Positions 27,001 to 36,724 of a stretch of DNA of 64,000 nucleotides are shown piece by piece. Position numbers and translations under genes: made by a program. The notes under the pieces were generated by a model. It saw nothing but the letters and a program-made list of their open reading frames with translations, had not been told where the DNA came from and did no database searches. Where the stretch lies: the NCBI GenBank assembly GCA_905178155.1, contig CAJINV010000005.1, forward strand, positions 3,168,833 to 3,232,832, in the 5' to 3' direction. This DNA is from Amoebophrya sp. A120. Lineage: Eukaryota > Sar > Dinophyceae > Syndiniales > Amoebophryaceae. The stretch's first letter is position 1. Each line of letters opens with the position of its first letter.

Positions 27001-30000
27001 TCGATTTGTGTACTCAGTCAAATACAGCATCACAAATTCGCGCATCTTCCCGTTCCGATATGGGGTGGGGGCTTTTTTCACTTTGATAGCACGGTGGCCG
27101 CTGATGATTGATCCGCAGTTGCAGGCCAACAAGTGGATCCGAACCACCTTCGGGGAGGAGCTGAAGGTGCTGCGGTTAACCCGGTCGGACTACGCGAGGC
27201 ACCTGGAAACGTGCATCCAGTTCGGGAAACCAGTGCTGATCGAAAACATCGGGGAAACGCTGGATCCCATGCTGCAGCCGCTGCTCGAACGGGCGATCTT
27301 CAAGGCCGGAAGTTTGTCCATGATCCGCTTGGGCGATAACACGATCGAATACAACAACAAATTCAAGCTCTTCCTGACTTCCAAACTTCTATCAAATGTA
27401 AAAATGTCTGGGTCTGGAAGATTCTGAGACTTGTCATGCATGTTTTGCATGATCCAGGACGTTTATAGTGCACGCCCCAGCATCACAGACTTTTAGAGGG
27501 CTTCCTGATGCCTACTCCGCATGACAAACGCCCTCCTCGCGTAAGTAGCACAAACTAGATTCCTCTTGCTGGTCATGCAATACAGAGGTTCTTAGAGTCC
27601 GCAGTTAGCATCACAAGTTCCAACCTTCCAGACCCAGACATTTTCACATTTGATAACCGCCGAACCCGCACTACGCACCGGAGATCTGCGTAACGGTGAT
27701 CATTTTGAACTTCGTCACGACCGTGGAGGGGCTCACGGACGCGCTGCTGGCGATTCTGGTACAACTTAATAGAGTGCTTCATTTTTGTGATGTGCTGTTG
27801 TATTTCTGCATCTGCTCGAAGAAGTTCGCAGGACTGACCGATTTTTCCATCTTCGAGATTGTCACAATTTTGGAGCTTCTTGACATGATGAAGCGGGATG
27901 ATATTCAAAAAATTTGCGTCGATTTATCTCCGCCCGCCCCTCCAGGTTGCGAAAGAGTCCCCGGACGTGGAGCGCAAGCGCGTGGAGCTTGTGGTGGAAT
28001 CCGCAAACTCGGCCGCGCAGCTGAAGGAGATTGAGGACCGCATTCTCTACCTGCTTTCCGCGTCCACGGGGAACATTCTGGATGACGAGGAGCTGATCAC
28101 CACCTTGGCAAATTCCAAGGTGGCCTCCGTCCGCATCGAGGAGCGGGTGGTGGTGCAGGAGCGAACGGCGAAGGAGATCGCGGAGGTCCGGTTGTTTAAC
28201 GAGCCGGTTGCCGCCAGGTCCGCGGCACTCTTCTTTGTGGTCTCCGATTTAGCGAACATCGAGTCCAACTACCAGTACTCCCTGGAGTGGTTTGTCTATC
28301 CAAGAAAAAAACGTTGTTAGTGTAAATTTGTGATGCGCAGCATGCAAATTGATTGAGCCTGTCATGCTGTGCCTGCATTGTAGGGTCCAGTCAATGGCGT
28401 TTTCCCTTACTATCTGCGCATGACAGGTTTTTGCTGTCATGCGAGAGATATTTGTCATGCTAATCCTCCAACAAAGTTACACCTACAATGTTTTTTTCTT
28501 GGATATTGTCGGTATCTTTCTGGACAGTATCGACGCCGCGGACAAAGCGAGGGGGGCGCAGCGGCTGGACGCGCTGAACCGGTCGTTTTTGTTCAAGCTC
28601 TACGTGAACATCTGCCGGTCGCTGTTCGAGAAGGACAAACTGCTCTTCTCCTTCCTCACGGTGGTGAAAATGCTGGAGTTCGACAAGGAACTGAACCGAC
28701 GAGAGCTGAATCTCCTGCTGCAGGGCGGCGGTGGCGGCGGGGCGCTGCGGAAGCCGAAGCCGGAAGCGGCAACCTGGCTGACGGACGTGTCCTGGTCCAA
28801 AATTTTGGAACTCGACAAGCTGGGCGACGACGAGGGCGGGGACGGCGGAATCGCGCTGTTCAAGGACTGGTCAGACCGGTTCGCGAAGAACATCGGGCAG
28901 TGGAGCGTGGTGTTTGAGTCCGAAATCCCGCAGGAGGCCGAGTGGCCGGAGAACCTGAACGCCGACAGGTACGGCAACACGGACGACACGACTGCGCTGG
29001 AACAGGCTCTGATCCTGCTGGCTTTTCGTCCGGACGGGCTGGTGACCAGCATTCAGGACATCATCATGGAAAAGCTGGGCAAGCACTACCTGGAGCCGCC
29101 CCCCTTCGACCTGATGGTCAGCTACCAGGAGTCCAAACCGCACGTGCCTTTGATTTTCGTGCTCACCGTGGGTGCGGACCCCATGACGGCGCTGCTGAAG
29201 CTCGCCGAGGCGCTGGGCATGCAGGACCGCATGTTCCTGCTGTCGCTCGGCCAGGGCCAGGGCCCGAAGGCGGACGCGGCCATCTCGGATTCCGTCAAGA
29301 ACGGAAGCTGGGTCGTGCTGCAGAACTGCCACCTGGCGGAAAGTTACATGGGTACCCTGGAGGCAACGTGCGAAAATTTTAACCCGACGGAAATTCACCC
29401 GGAATTTAGGCTGTGGTTGACAGGTAGGAAGAACTTTTTCAGCACAAGCACAAGGAAGCTTGGTTGTTTATTTTGATCCAATATGTTGTTGTCGCACCGG
29501 CAGCCCTTACCCTTAGAGAAATTTTTTTTGAGCAACTTTTGATCCTAAGATTAGCAGCCTATCTTAATCCGCACCAACACTCTACAGGTATGCCCGCGGT
29601 GCACTTTCCGGTGTCCATTCTGCAAAACGGTGTGAAAATGACAGTAGAACCGCCGAAAGGGTTAAAGCAAAACTTGACGCGAGCCTACCTGGCCTTTGAG
29701 CCCGCGTGGCTGGAGGACTGCACAAAACCACACGCATTCAAGAAGATGCTATTCGGTATAGTTCATGTTTACGAGATACGAAAGTTGTAGGAGCCACTCT
29801 GGATGATGCAATGAATGCCGCTGATAGTCCGATAATTTGATAAGGAGCAACTGCAACAGACTACATCAAACAATAATCGTCAGATCGCAAAATAAACGCG
29901 AAATAAAAGTTTACGCAACTACTCTTCATACTTCCCCTAAAGGAAAAACGGGAATAAAGAAAATGCATTCTCAAACAAACGCGACCAGGTCTTGCCTTTT

Positions 30001-33000
30001 TCCACTCACTGATTTTGGAGAGGAGAAAGTTCGGTCCGCTCGGGTGGAACATCCCGTATGCCTTCTCCGATCCTGATCGTACGATTTCGTCGAATCAGTT
30101 GAAAATTTTCCTCGACAGCTACGAGGAAATTCAGTGGGACGCATTGAACTACCTGGTCGCGGAAGCGAACTACGGCGGTCGAGTTATCCCAGGGAAAAAT
30201 GTACCCACCCAAAGAATACATTGTCAAGATGGGAGGTTTGGGAAAAACGCATGACAAGTCAAAGTTTGAGTGTCTGCAGTTGCGTAGTCCTGGGTAACTT
30301 GCATGCGGTAGCTTGTATGGCCGCATCACTAAGCCGCTTTACTTGTCTTGATTCAAGCATGGCAATTTCCGAAGCACCACGACAGAAAAACAAAAGAATG
30401 CCTCTCCTGGGAGTGTGCGGAAGATGAACCGCAGCATGGCCCTGGGCATTTGCTTTTGTAAAGTCTGCGGTGTAGGGTACGTTTTTCCACGGCATACGAC
30501 TGACCGACGGACAGGACAGAAGAACTATCAAGTGCATCCTGTCCGACTACTATTGTCCGGACATTTTGCAGGAAGACTACAAGTTCTCCATAAGTGGCGT
30601 CTACTACTCGCCGCCGAGCAACCTGAACAAGGACCAAATCCTGGACTTCATCGGGAAGCTGCCCCTGCAGGAATACCCGGAAGCCTTCTGGCTGCACAAC
30701 AACGCAGATCTGACAGCGAAGATCTCCGAAGGAATGGCGATCATCAAAACAGCTGTGAATCTCTTGCCAAGGGACACGGGCAGCAGCGGAAAGTCGTCGG
30801 ATGAGGTACATACAACTCTTCTACTAAATGATGGCGTTGGTGGTGGTACTTCAATATGCCGGCGCGGAAATAACACGCCGAGTTATCTGCACTGATGCTC
30901 GAAAAAAAGCATACTGACAAAGCGTTCACTTTGGGACAGCATCTACTACTTAATCAGGACAAGCCGGAATGCGGATTTAGTTCTCTACTCGTGAATGATC
31001 TTGATTGCGGATGAAATATTGTTTTGCAAAGCACGACCCAATCCTGATATCCAACAAAACAGATCTGGAACGAAAAATGCGACGAGATTCTGGCGATCCT
31101 TCCGAAGAAGCCGTACGACATTGAGGCGGTGCAACTAAAATACCCCGTAGATTACAACGAGTCCCTGAATACGGTGCTGCCGCAGGAGTGCGCGCGCTTC
31201 AACAAATTGCTCGGGAAGGTGAAGGACACCCTCGTAAACCTGAAACGCGCAGTCAAGGGCGAGGTCGTGATGACCCCGGAGCTGGATTTGGTCGGAGAGG
31301 CCTTATTCACTGCAAAAATGTCTGGGTCTGCAAGAGTGGAACTTGTAATGTTGTCTGCGGTTTCTAAAAATATCTGTGTTGCATGAACAGCAAGAAGAGT
31401 CCAGTTCTTGGCACGCGGAGAGGGCATTTCTCATGCGTGATAAGCATCAAGAAGCTCTCAAAAAACGTGTCATGCTAGGACCTGCCTCAGTGCCCCTTTT
31501 TGGTGTTGACGACATGTCTGGATGCTGGATGCCCTATGTTTACCCCTATCGTGGCCGTTCTGGTGCGCCTTCTCATGTGAGGTCGTTGACATGGCTTGGT
31601 GGGAAATTCCCGTTGCGCGAGGCTCTTGCCTTGCCCTCTGTCTTCGCCCCCAGCGGTGTTGAGATAGTAGAAGCGTCTGTTGTGGCCGTCGGAGCTTGCT
31701 CCGGGTCTTGTGGCTCCTCTCGTCCTCGGTGGAGTACCTGAGTGGCTTTTGCTGCTGCCTCCGTTGACTTTTGGCTGCTGCTTGACTGGCGGTTGGGAAC
31801 ACATCAGGCGTCTTTGTGCTGTTGCTTCTGCCGCGTGGTCCCCAGTGTTCCCCGGGTCCGGAACTCTGGGTTACCTTGGTCGAGTTGGTGTCACTGTCGG
31901 TTCACCTATGTCCCTGCCTTTCCGTTCTTGCCACTGGGAACAGTCTGTGCGTTTCTTTCGTCAGCGGCTTCTAGGCGCTGAAGCTCGTTGACGATTGTTT
32001 CGGGAGGTTCCTAACGGCCCCTGAGGACATTGCCTCGTTGCCGACCAGGCCGAACTTAGAGGTCGGCTTCGGGAAGGCTTCCCGGAGTTGAGTCTGCTTC
32101 GGCAGGTCTCTTGTGGATGCGAGGGCAGTGGTTGGCTGAGGTTGTTGGAGTGTTCCATAGTGTCACTCCTGATCATTTCTGATCCTTATCCAACTTCCTC
32201 ATTTCCTGTGTGGTCTAATGCAGATTGCAGATCACAACACAGGGCCACCCTCGTATCTCACCTCCAGGGGGGGCGCGCGGACCTCGCTTGCCATCTTGTT
32301 TAGTCTCGCGAAAGTTCCAGCCTCCCCGAGTGGGAGTGGGGGATAGTAAAGTGCAAAATGTGCATCACAAACCTCGACGCTTCCAGACCGAGACATATTT
32401 GCATTTGATAGGCCTTCCTAGCAAACAAGGTCCCGGAGCCCTGGCTAAAGGTGAGCTTTCCGTCGTTGAAGCCACTGGGGTCCTACGTGCCGGACTTCAT
32501 GAAGAGGCTGGCGCAGTTTGACGACTGGATCGCCAACGGACCGCCAAAACTGTTCTGGCTCACCGGCTTCTTCTTCGTGCAGGCGATGTTCACAGGTACT
32601 AAGCGCATGGTTTTAATCTAATAACTATAAGGGCAAGATATGTCTTTGTTCCTCCCAAAGCTTCTGAAGCTTTGACCTTCTGAAGAGCTTCTGAAGATAA
32701 AAATTTGTTTTTCAACCTTCAGAAGGTCAAAAAAACTGGCCGGCTATTTTTCATTGTAGAAAACGCAGAATTGGCTCGCGCAAACGAAATTGTGGCCCAT
32801 TTTTTGCAACCTTCAGAAGGTTCAGTCTTCTGAAGGTTTTTTTTGACCTTCTGAAGAATTTTTTCGATTTTTTGACGAAAAAACCTTCAGAAGACGAAAA
32901 AGTGACCTGTTTGGAACCTTCAGAAGGTAGGCACTCTTCTGAAGGTCGGCCATTTTTGATGACGTCGCAAACCTTCAGAAGACTGCCAAGTTTTACATTC

Positions 33001-36000
33001 AAAAAATGGACAAAAATCGAGACACTCACAGAAAACCTTCAGAAGACTGAAATATCTTCTGAAGGTTTTTCGAAAATTGTCTCGCTTGTCAAAAAATGTA
33101 AAAATTGAAAGTGGCACACCTTCAGAAGATTGGCTGTTTGTCAACCTTCTGAAGGTGAACCTTCTGGAGACTCTCCAGAAGGTGCGCGAAAACTTCAGAA
33201 GAATCCCCAAAGACTTCAGAAGACTCTTCAGATAACTCTTCAGAAGACTCTTCAGAAGACCTTCAGAAGACTCTTCAGAAGACTCTTCAGAAGCTTTATC
33301 TAATTTATTTCTTGCTTTTCGTTGCGCCGACGCCTATTTCTTCGAACGCAAACGCCAACAAACGGCATTGCTATTGCTCGATCAAACGAGTCCGCTGCTC
33401 CTTTTGCGTTCATATCGTGCCGACTCGTTCTTTTTGTTTTTTTTGTTTATCGCTCTATCAAAAAGAGCATCGCTGCGCCTGACAAGTGTCAAGAATTTGC
33501 ATGATTTTGTTGTTACGGATTTGTGTCAGGCGGTGGACGGCGGAACGAAACGAAGGCGGTGCTCTTTTTTGCTTTGAAATTATGACAAATGCAAAACTAT
33601 TCTCTCGCAGCTTCGAGTATAATATACTCGAAGCTGCCAGAGAAGGCGAGCAAGCGCGAACTGGGGAAGCGGAACATACGGAACATGCCGGCGCCTTCAC
33701 CTTATCCAGTCCTCAACAACAAATACAAAAATACTTGACGCGCAAGCTTTCTTTTCTTTCATAACCCACGGGAAGAACAAATACAATGCTTGCCCCGCGA
33801 CGCAGTCGCGGGGAGTGGTTCTTCTTCTTCTTCGTGCAGGCGATGTTCACAGGTACTAAGCGCATGGTTTTAATCTAATAACTATAAGGAGAAGGCTTGT
33901 CCAAATTGCTGCTGAACCTTCAGAAGCTTTTTCTTCTGAAGGTCTTCTGAAGGTCCAAAATCATCACTGGAACCTTCAGAAGAAATGGAAAAAAGCCTCT
34001 TTTTTTTGAGCGAGCATGCCATCGGTTTAACCATGAGCATTTTTTTCTTCTGAAGGTCACGCCTTCAGAAGGTTTTTTTTGACCTTCAGAAGAAAAAAAA
34101 GGAAAATGAGCAAAAAAACCTTCAGAAGGTGAAAAGTGGCCGTTTTGAAATCTTCTGAAGGTTGAAAGCCTTCAGAAGGTGACACTTTTTTGACCTTCAG
34201 AAGACTTTCCGACTTTTTAGACAAAAAAAGGCCGTGAAGTGTCGCAATTTTGGCCGACCTTCTGAAGGTTGAAAACCTTCAGAAGGTTTTTCAATTGTGT
34301 CTCCAAAGCGACAACTTTTTGCGTCCTTTTTTCCGCATTCTTCAGAAGCTTTGACCTTCTGAAGACCATCTTCTGTAGAATCTTCTGAAGACCGAAAAGC
34401 TTCTGAAGGCTTTGCAGAAAATACGCAAGACGCACGAAAATGCTCAAAAGCTTTTCTGATGCGCGTTGCTTTGTTGGGCGTTTTAAAAGCATTGCTCGCG
34501 CCGCTTATTTCGAAAGTGCCACCGGCGCGCGCACGCATTTCGAAAGTGCCCACAGGCACGACTGAGTACGCGCCTTACTTTCTTGTGCGATGAAAGAGCG
34601 CTGCTTGTGCTAGAGGATATTTTCACAGGCCGCGCTTTGGAGTTATTTTTCAGCTGCTCGCTCTGCTATTGTGCTTTTTCTCAGACTCCCCTTTGGGATT
34701 TTACTTATGCATCAAAAAAAAGCCGACGGCGCCTGCGGTTCCATTCTGTGTCGAGGCCGGTGCTGCTTTTTGCCTCTGAAAAGCAGTGTCTTCGGCCGCG
34801 GTGAATGCCCTGCCCTGGAGCCGTCGGCTTTTTTTATCTTTCTTGCTTCTTCTTCGTGCAGGCGATGTTCACAGGTAAGCGCATGGTTTTGATTGAAGGA
34901 CTATAAGGGAAAAAATCACCACAACCTTCAGAAGAAAATTCTTCAGAAGAACCTGCAGAAGATTCAAAAAACCTTCAGAAGGTTCAAAAAGGGGCACTTT
35001 CGAAAAAAGAGAAAATTGAAACGGGAACAGGTCCTGTTTGAGAAAAAATACTTTTTTTTTCAGACCTTCAGAAGGTTTTGTTGAGTTTTGACCTTCCTGA
35101 AGGTTTTTGTAACCTTCAGAAGATTTTTGATGAACAAAATCTTCTGAAGGTTTTGGTCCAACTCATTTGTGACCTTCAAGAAGGTTTTGAGCTTCTGAAG
35201 GTAAAACTTTCAAAACCTTCTGAAGGCTGAACGAAAAAAATGACACTTTTTGACAAAAAATATGCAAAAAGTGGCGCATTATTTTTGGACCTTCAGCAGG
35301 TCAAAACACCTTCCTGAAGGTCTTCTGAAGGTTGAGACTCTTCTGAAGGTCCGAAAACCTTCTGAAGGTTTTCTGCAGCTTTTTTCTGAAGCTTGCAAAC
35401 TCAAAAAGTGGTTTCTTCGACTAAAGCGCCCTGCTTTTTCGATAAAGCGATTGAGTTGACAATTGCCAACGGCCACTACACCTACAAAAAATTTCAAAAG
35501 CCAAGGGAAAGCCGGCCGCTGGCTTTCCTTTTCCGGGTCTGGCCCTTTGTTCGAAAAGAAGCTGAAGGCGGGGACTTTTGTAAGCAGCGAGCGAGGACCT
35601 GCTTGTCTTATTGCAGATCCGAAAACTTCTTGGCGGGCCCGCTTTCTGCCAGTTTTCTCTTGTTCTCAGAACACAAGAAAGCGGGGCACTTTTGCAAGCA
35701 ACAAGAAAGGGGGCGCATTGGCTTTTTCTGGATCTGGCGCTCGCGGAAGAGCCCGAAGCTCGCCCCTCGTTGCTGTTTCCGCCCCGGGAAGAAGCCAAAG
35801 CTGCCCGATTTAGTAAGCAAAAAGCGAGGCGGCTTTGGCTTTTCGCTTCTTGCGGATCTGGTCCGTCCTCCGAGAAGAGGCCGGCGCCGGCCGCTTATGT
35901 AAGCAAAAAGGAAGAGGAGCGAGCGCCCTCGCTTGGCTTCTTCCGGACCTGGCCCCCCGAAAAGTTGCCAAGGCTTTGTGGTTTTGTACAGCAGGAGGCG

Positions 36001-36724
36001 TCTCGGCCTTTTTCCTTAGCTTTTTTCTTCTTCGTGCAGGCGATGTTCACAGGTATTTAAAAGCGTGTGTGGTTACTTACAACGCAAGTACTTTATTGTT
36101 TGTGCAGTTTACTAAATACTATGTGAGAGGCTTTGGCACATTGACATTGGATCTGGATGTAAATGCAGTACTAGAAGATGACAGTTCCAGGACAGGTACA
36201 TTTTGTTTTACTCGTAAGGAACGGATGGTGAGGGAGAATCAGAATGAGTTCCGTAATGCATGAATCATGCTGAAAAAAATTATACACAATGACCAGGTCT
36301 ACTCCAAAACTTCGCGAGGAAAACGAAATACCCCATCGATAAATGCATGTGGAACTTCTACGTGCAAAAACGAGCTTTTGAGGTTACCGCGAGGCCGAGC
36401 CAAGGATGCTACGGCAACGGGTTGATTATGGAGGGCGCGAGGTGGGACGATGACCTAATGGCGATCAACGAAAGTTTGCCCAAGGTTCTGTATGACGATT
36501 TGCCAACAGTGTTGCTCGACCCGGTGCTCTCCGCCGAATCCAAAACGCCGAAACTCGTTTACCCGTGCCCGGCGTATAAGACGAGCGCAAGGCGCGGTGT
36601 GCTTTCGACAACCGGTCACTCGACGAACTTTATCATGACGCTCATGCTGCCGATTCAGGAGCAGCACACGGAGAAATTCTGGGTCAGAAGAGGAGTCGCG
36701 CTGCTTTCGCAGATGGACGACTAA
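12003..36724 (+). CDS. Inner-arm type axonemal dynein heavy chain, about 30 exons
   Basis: Microtubule minus-end motor of cilia and flagella. I assemble about 30 exons into roughly 4,660 residues, full length for the family. The linker ([20 protein letters not shown]) is encoded near 18.8 kb. P-loops: AAA1 [10 protein letters not shown] (about residue 1950, nt 20431), followed after an introner by [20 protein letters not shown] and Walker [12 protein letters not shown]2 GLPPCGKTS (about 2230); AAA3 GITGTGKT (about 2615); AAA4 GVGGSGRKS (about 2960). The stalk and microtubule-binding region lie at 25.4-26.7 kb, then the AAA5 start ([17 protein letters not shown]). The C-terminus ([18 protein letters not shown] ... 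[12 protein letters not shown]) resembles the DNAH3/7/12 and DNAH1 inner-arm group; I cannot fix the subtype. Conventional GT-AG introns start at 12215, 12809, 17102, 22263, 22792, 24318, 24727, 25225, 26131, 27759, 29424, 29756, 30806 and 32596. The other 15 introns are introners. Exons 1-3 boundaries are least certain. Confidence 0.93.
14642..14910 (+). mobile_element. Introner IE-A1 in dynein
   Basis: Family A ends (TATGGATTGCAAAAATGTCT on the left, CATTTTTGCATTTGATA on the right), long inverted repeat. Flanks TCCGG / TGCAG (3/5, diverged). Removal of element plus downstream 5 bp joins SQLR to [10 protein letters not shown] in frame. A GT...AG reading exists but shifts the frame. Confidence 0.85.
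14974..15235 (+). mobile_element. Introner IE-A2 in dynein
   Basis: Family A, 262 bp. Flanks GGACG / AGACG (4/5). Removal gives [18 protein letters not shown] in frame. The element is closely similar to IE-A3 over its whole length. Ends fit GT...AC, not GT-AG. Confidence 0.88.
16242..16382 (+). mobile_element. Introner IE-C1 in dynein
   Basis: Family C, 141 bp. Inverted ends built on GCAAAAGTATCGTACTCGT; the right end CTTTTGCACAGGATA is intact. Exact duplication ACGCG. Removal joins LQEDA to [11 protein letters not shown]. Not GT-AG at any duplication-consistent offset. Confidence 0.85.
16425..16686 (+). mobile_element. Introner IE-A3 in dynein
   Basis: Family A, 262 bp, forward. Exact duplication GAAGG. 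Because the target was GAAGG followed by T, this copy can be read as a GT-AG intron (GTATCAAAAG...GATAGAAG). Removal gives [17 protein letters not shown] in frame. Confidence 0.9.
16759..17026 (-). mobile_element. Introner IE-A4 in dynein, reverse orientation
   Basis: Family A, 268 bp, inserted in the opposite orientation to IE-A2 and IE-A3, judged by the internal TCGATTAGGTCAAAAGTG segment. Exact duplication TACCT. Removal gives [19 protein letters not shown] in frame. Not GT-AG. Confidence 0.9.
17995..18252 (-). mobile_element. Introner IE-A5 in dynein, reverse orientation
   Basis: Family A, 258 bp, reverse orientation. The right end is degraded (TTATTTGCAATGCATA). Exact duplication CTTCT. 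Removal gives [14 protein letters not shown] in frame. Confidence 0.85.
18297..18441 (+). mobile_element. Introner IE-C2 in dynein
   Basis: Family C, 145 bp (TATCCTGTGCAAAAGCATCG ... CGATACTTTTGCACTGGATA). Exact duplication CCACA. Removal gives [18 protein letters not shown] in frame. Internal GCATTACA words. Not GT-AG. Confidence 0.92.
18534..18812 (+). mobile_element. Introner IE-D2 in dynein
   Basis: Family D, 279 bp (TATCCCGTGTAAAAACATCC ... GGGGACGTTTTTACACAGGATA trimmed). Exact duplication GGAGC. Removal restores the highly conserved EWEPMVF motif, which fixes the splice outcome. Not GT-AG. Confidence 0.93.
19549..19870 (+). mobile_element. Introner IE-B1 in dynein
   Basis: Family B, 322 bp. 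Ends carry CCCCCTCCCCATATCA and, inverted, TGATATGGGGAGGGG. Flanks CACTG / CGCTG (4/5). Removal gives [20 protein letters not shown] in frame. Confidence 0.88.
20495..20746 (+). mobile_element. Introner IE-A6 in dynein, inside AAA1
   Basis: Family A, 252 bp. Exact duplication CCAGT. It lies between the AAA1 Walker A and Walker B codons; removal restores [13 protein letters not shown], one of the best conserved dynein segments. Not GT-AG. Confidence 0.93.
26764..27088 (+). mobile_element. Introner IE-B2 in dynein
   Basis: Family B, 325 bp (TATTACAATGAAAAATGCCC ... GCTTTTTTCACTTTGATA). Exact duplication GCACG. Removal restores [17 protein letters not shown] in frame. Ends fit GT...AC, not GT-AG. 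Confidence 0.92.
27390..27655 (-). mobile_element. Introner IE-A7 in dynein, reverse orientation
   Basis: Family A, 266 bp, reverse orientation. Flanks ACTTC / ACCGC (3/5). Keeping the upstream copy and removing the downstream copy gives the conserved [11 protein letters not shown]; this indicates which copy stays in the exon. Confidence 0.88.
28297..28505 (+). mobile_element. Introner IE-E2 in dynein
   Basis: Family E, 209 bp (TATCCAAGAAAAAAACGTTG ... ATGTTTTTTTCTTGGATA). Exact duplication TTGTC. Removal gives [16 protein letters not shown] in frame. Not GT-AG. Confidence 0.92.
30185..30496 (+). mobile_element. Introner IE-D3 in dynein, divergent
   Basis: Diverged family D, 312 bp (TATCCCAGGGAAAAATGTAC ... 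GTACGTTTTTCCACGGCATA). Flanks CGAGT / CGACT (4/5). Keeping the upstream copy gives NYGGRVTDGQDRR, matching the dynein consensus better than the alternative Leu. Confidence 0.85.
31304..32410 (+). mobile_element. Introner IE-A8 in dynein, with nested insertion
   Basis: Family A ends (TATTCACTGCAAAAATGTCT ... CATATTTGCATTTGATA) and exact duplication GGCCT, but 1,107 bp long instead of about 260. Family A sequence is recognisable to about 31485 and again from about 32350. The middle is foreign. Removal gives [15 protein letters not shown] in frame. Ends fit GC-AG. Confidence 0.88.
31487..32348. mobile_element. Foreign sequence nested in IE-A8
   Basis: About 860 bp of GC-richer sequence interrupting IE-A8. 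Short open frames occur on both strands; none is recognised. Clear terminal repeats or a target duplication were not found by eye, so the exact borders are approximate. It could be a fragment of another transposon or a captured gene piece. Confidence 0.5.
32645..33298. repeat. CTTCAGAAGG / CTTCTGAAGG dyad array, unit 1
   Basis: Dozens of copies of CCTTCAGAAGG and its near-complement CCTTCTGAAGG alternate with AT-rich spacers. The segment ends in a minisatellite of ACTCTTCAGAAG repeats (about 33200-33295). Confidence 0.85.
33600..33644. repeat. 45-bp palindrome inside the last dynein intron
   Basis: Arms of 22 nt around a single A. The inner 15 nt (GCAGCTTCGAGTATA) pair perfectly with TATACTCGAAGCTGC; one mismatch lies in the outer arm. 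It could form a hairpin in RNA or a cruciform in DNA. Confidence 0.85.
33900..34425. repeat. CTTCAGAAGG dyad array, unit 2
   Basis: Second cluster of the same dyad words, with spacers different from unit 1. A non-repetitive stretch (about 34430-34840) follows. Confidence 0.8.
34918..35385. repeat. CTTCAGAAGG dyad array, unit 3
   Basis: Third cluster of the same dyad words after the third copy of the exon-end repeat. Confidence 0.8.
35490..35990. repeat. Degenerate GC-rich tandem repeat in unit 3
   Basis: Four or five imperfect units of roughly 90-130 bp, each with GTAAGCA(A)-type and TCTGGATCTGGC/TCCGGACCTGGC-type words separated by AAG-rich stretches. This is why long open frames appear here on both strands. 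I do not regard them as genes. Confidence 0.6.

Larger units (their letters stand above)
32596..36296 (+). repeat. Last dynein intron: 3.7 kb with three tandem ~1-kb units
   Basis: The intron follows ...[13 protein letters not shown] and ends GACCAG before [14 protein letters not shown]; both ends fit GT-AG. The exon end plus intron start (CTTCTTCTTCGTGCAGGCGA to ACTATAAGG, about 65 bp) recurs at about 32567-32632, 33824-33889, 34845-34909 and, shortened, 36022-36056. The three intervals (about 1.26, 1.02 and 1.18 kb) share a dense CTTCAGAAGG-type dyad array, followed in each by a different GC-richer segment. Confidence 0.8.

Noticed and set aside
31470-31804. Minus-strand frames in the insertion nested in IE-A8 as a retrotransposon protein
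   Set aside because: Two overlapping frames are both open and neither shows a recognisable catalytic or zinc-finger motif. I call only an insertion of unknown type.
32645-35385. CTTCAGAAGG array as a CRISPR array
   Set aside because: Repeat words are only 9-11 nt, occur in both senses, and spacers vary widely in length. The host is eukaryotic and the array lies in an intron.
35393-36060. Overlapping 120-170 codon frames on both strands in the last dynein intron
   Set aside because: They lie in a degenerate GC-rich tandem repeat that is open in several frames at once and ends in the copied exon-end motif. No domain is recognisable.
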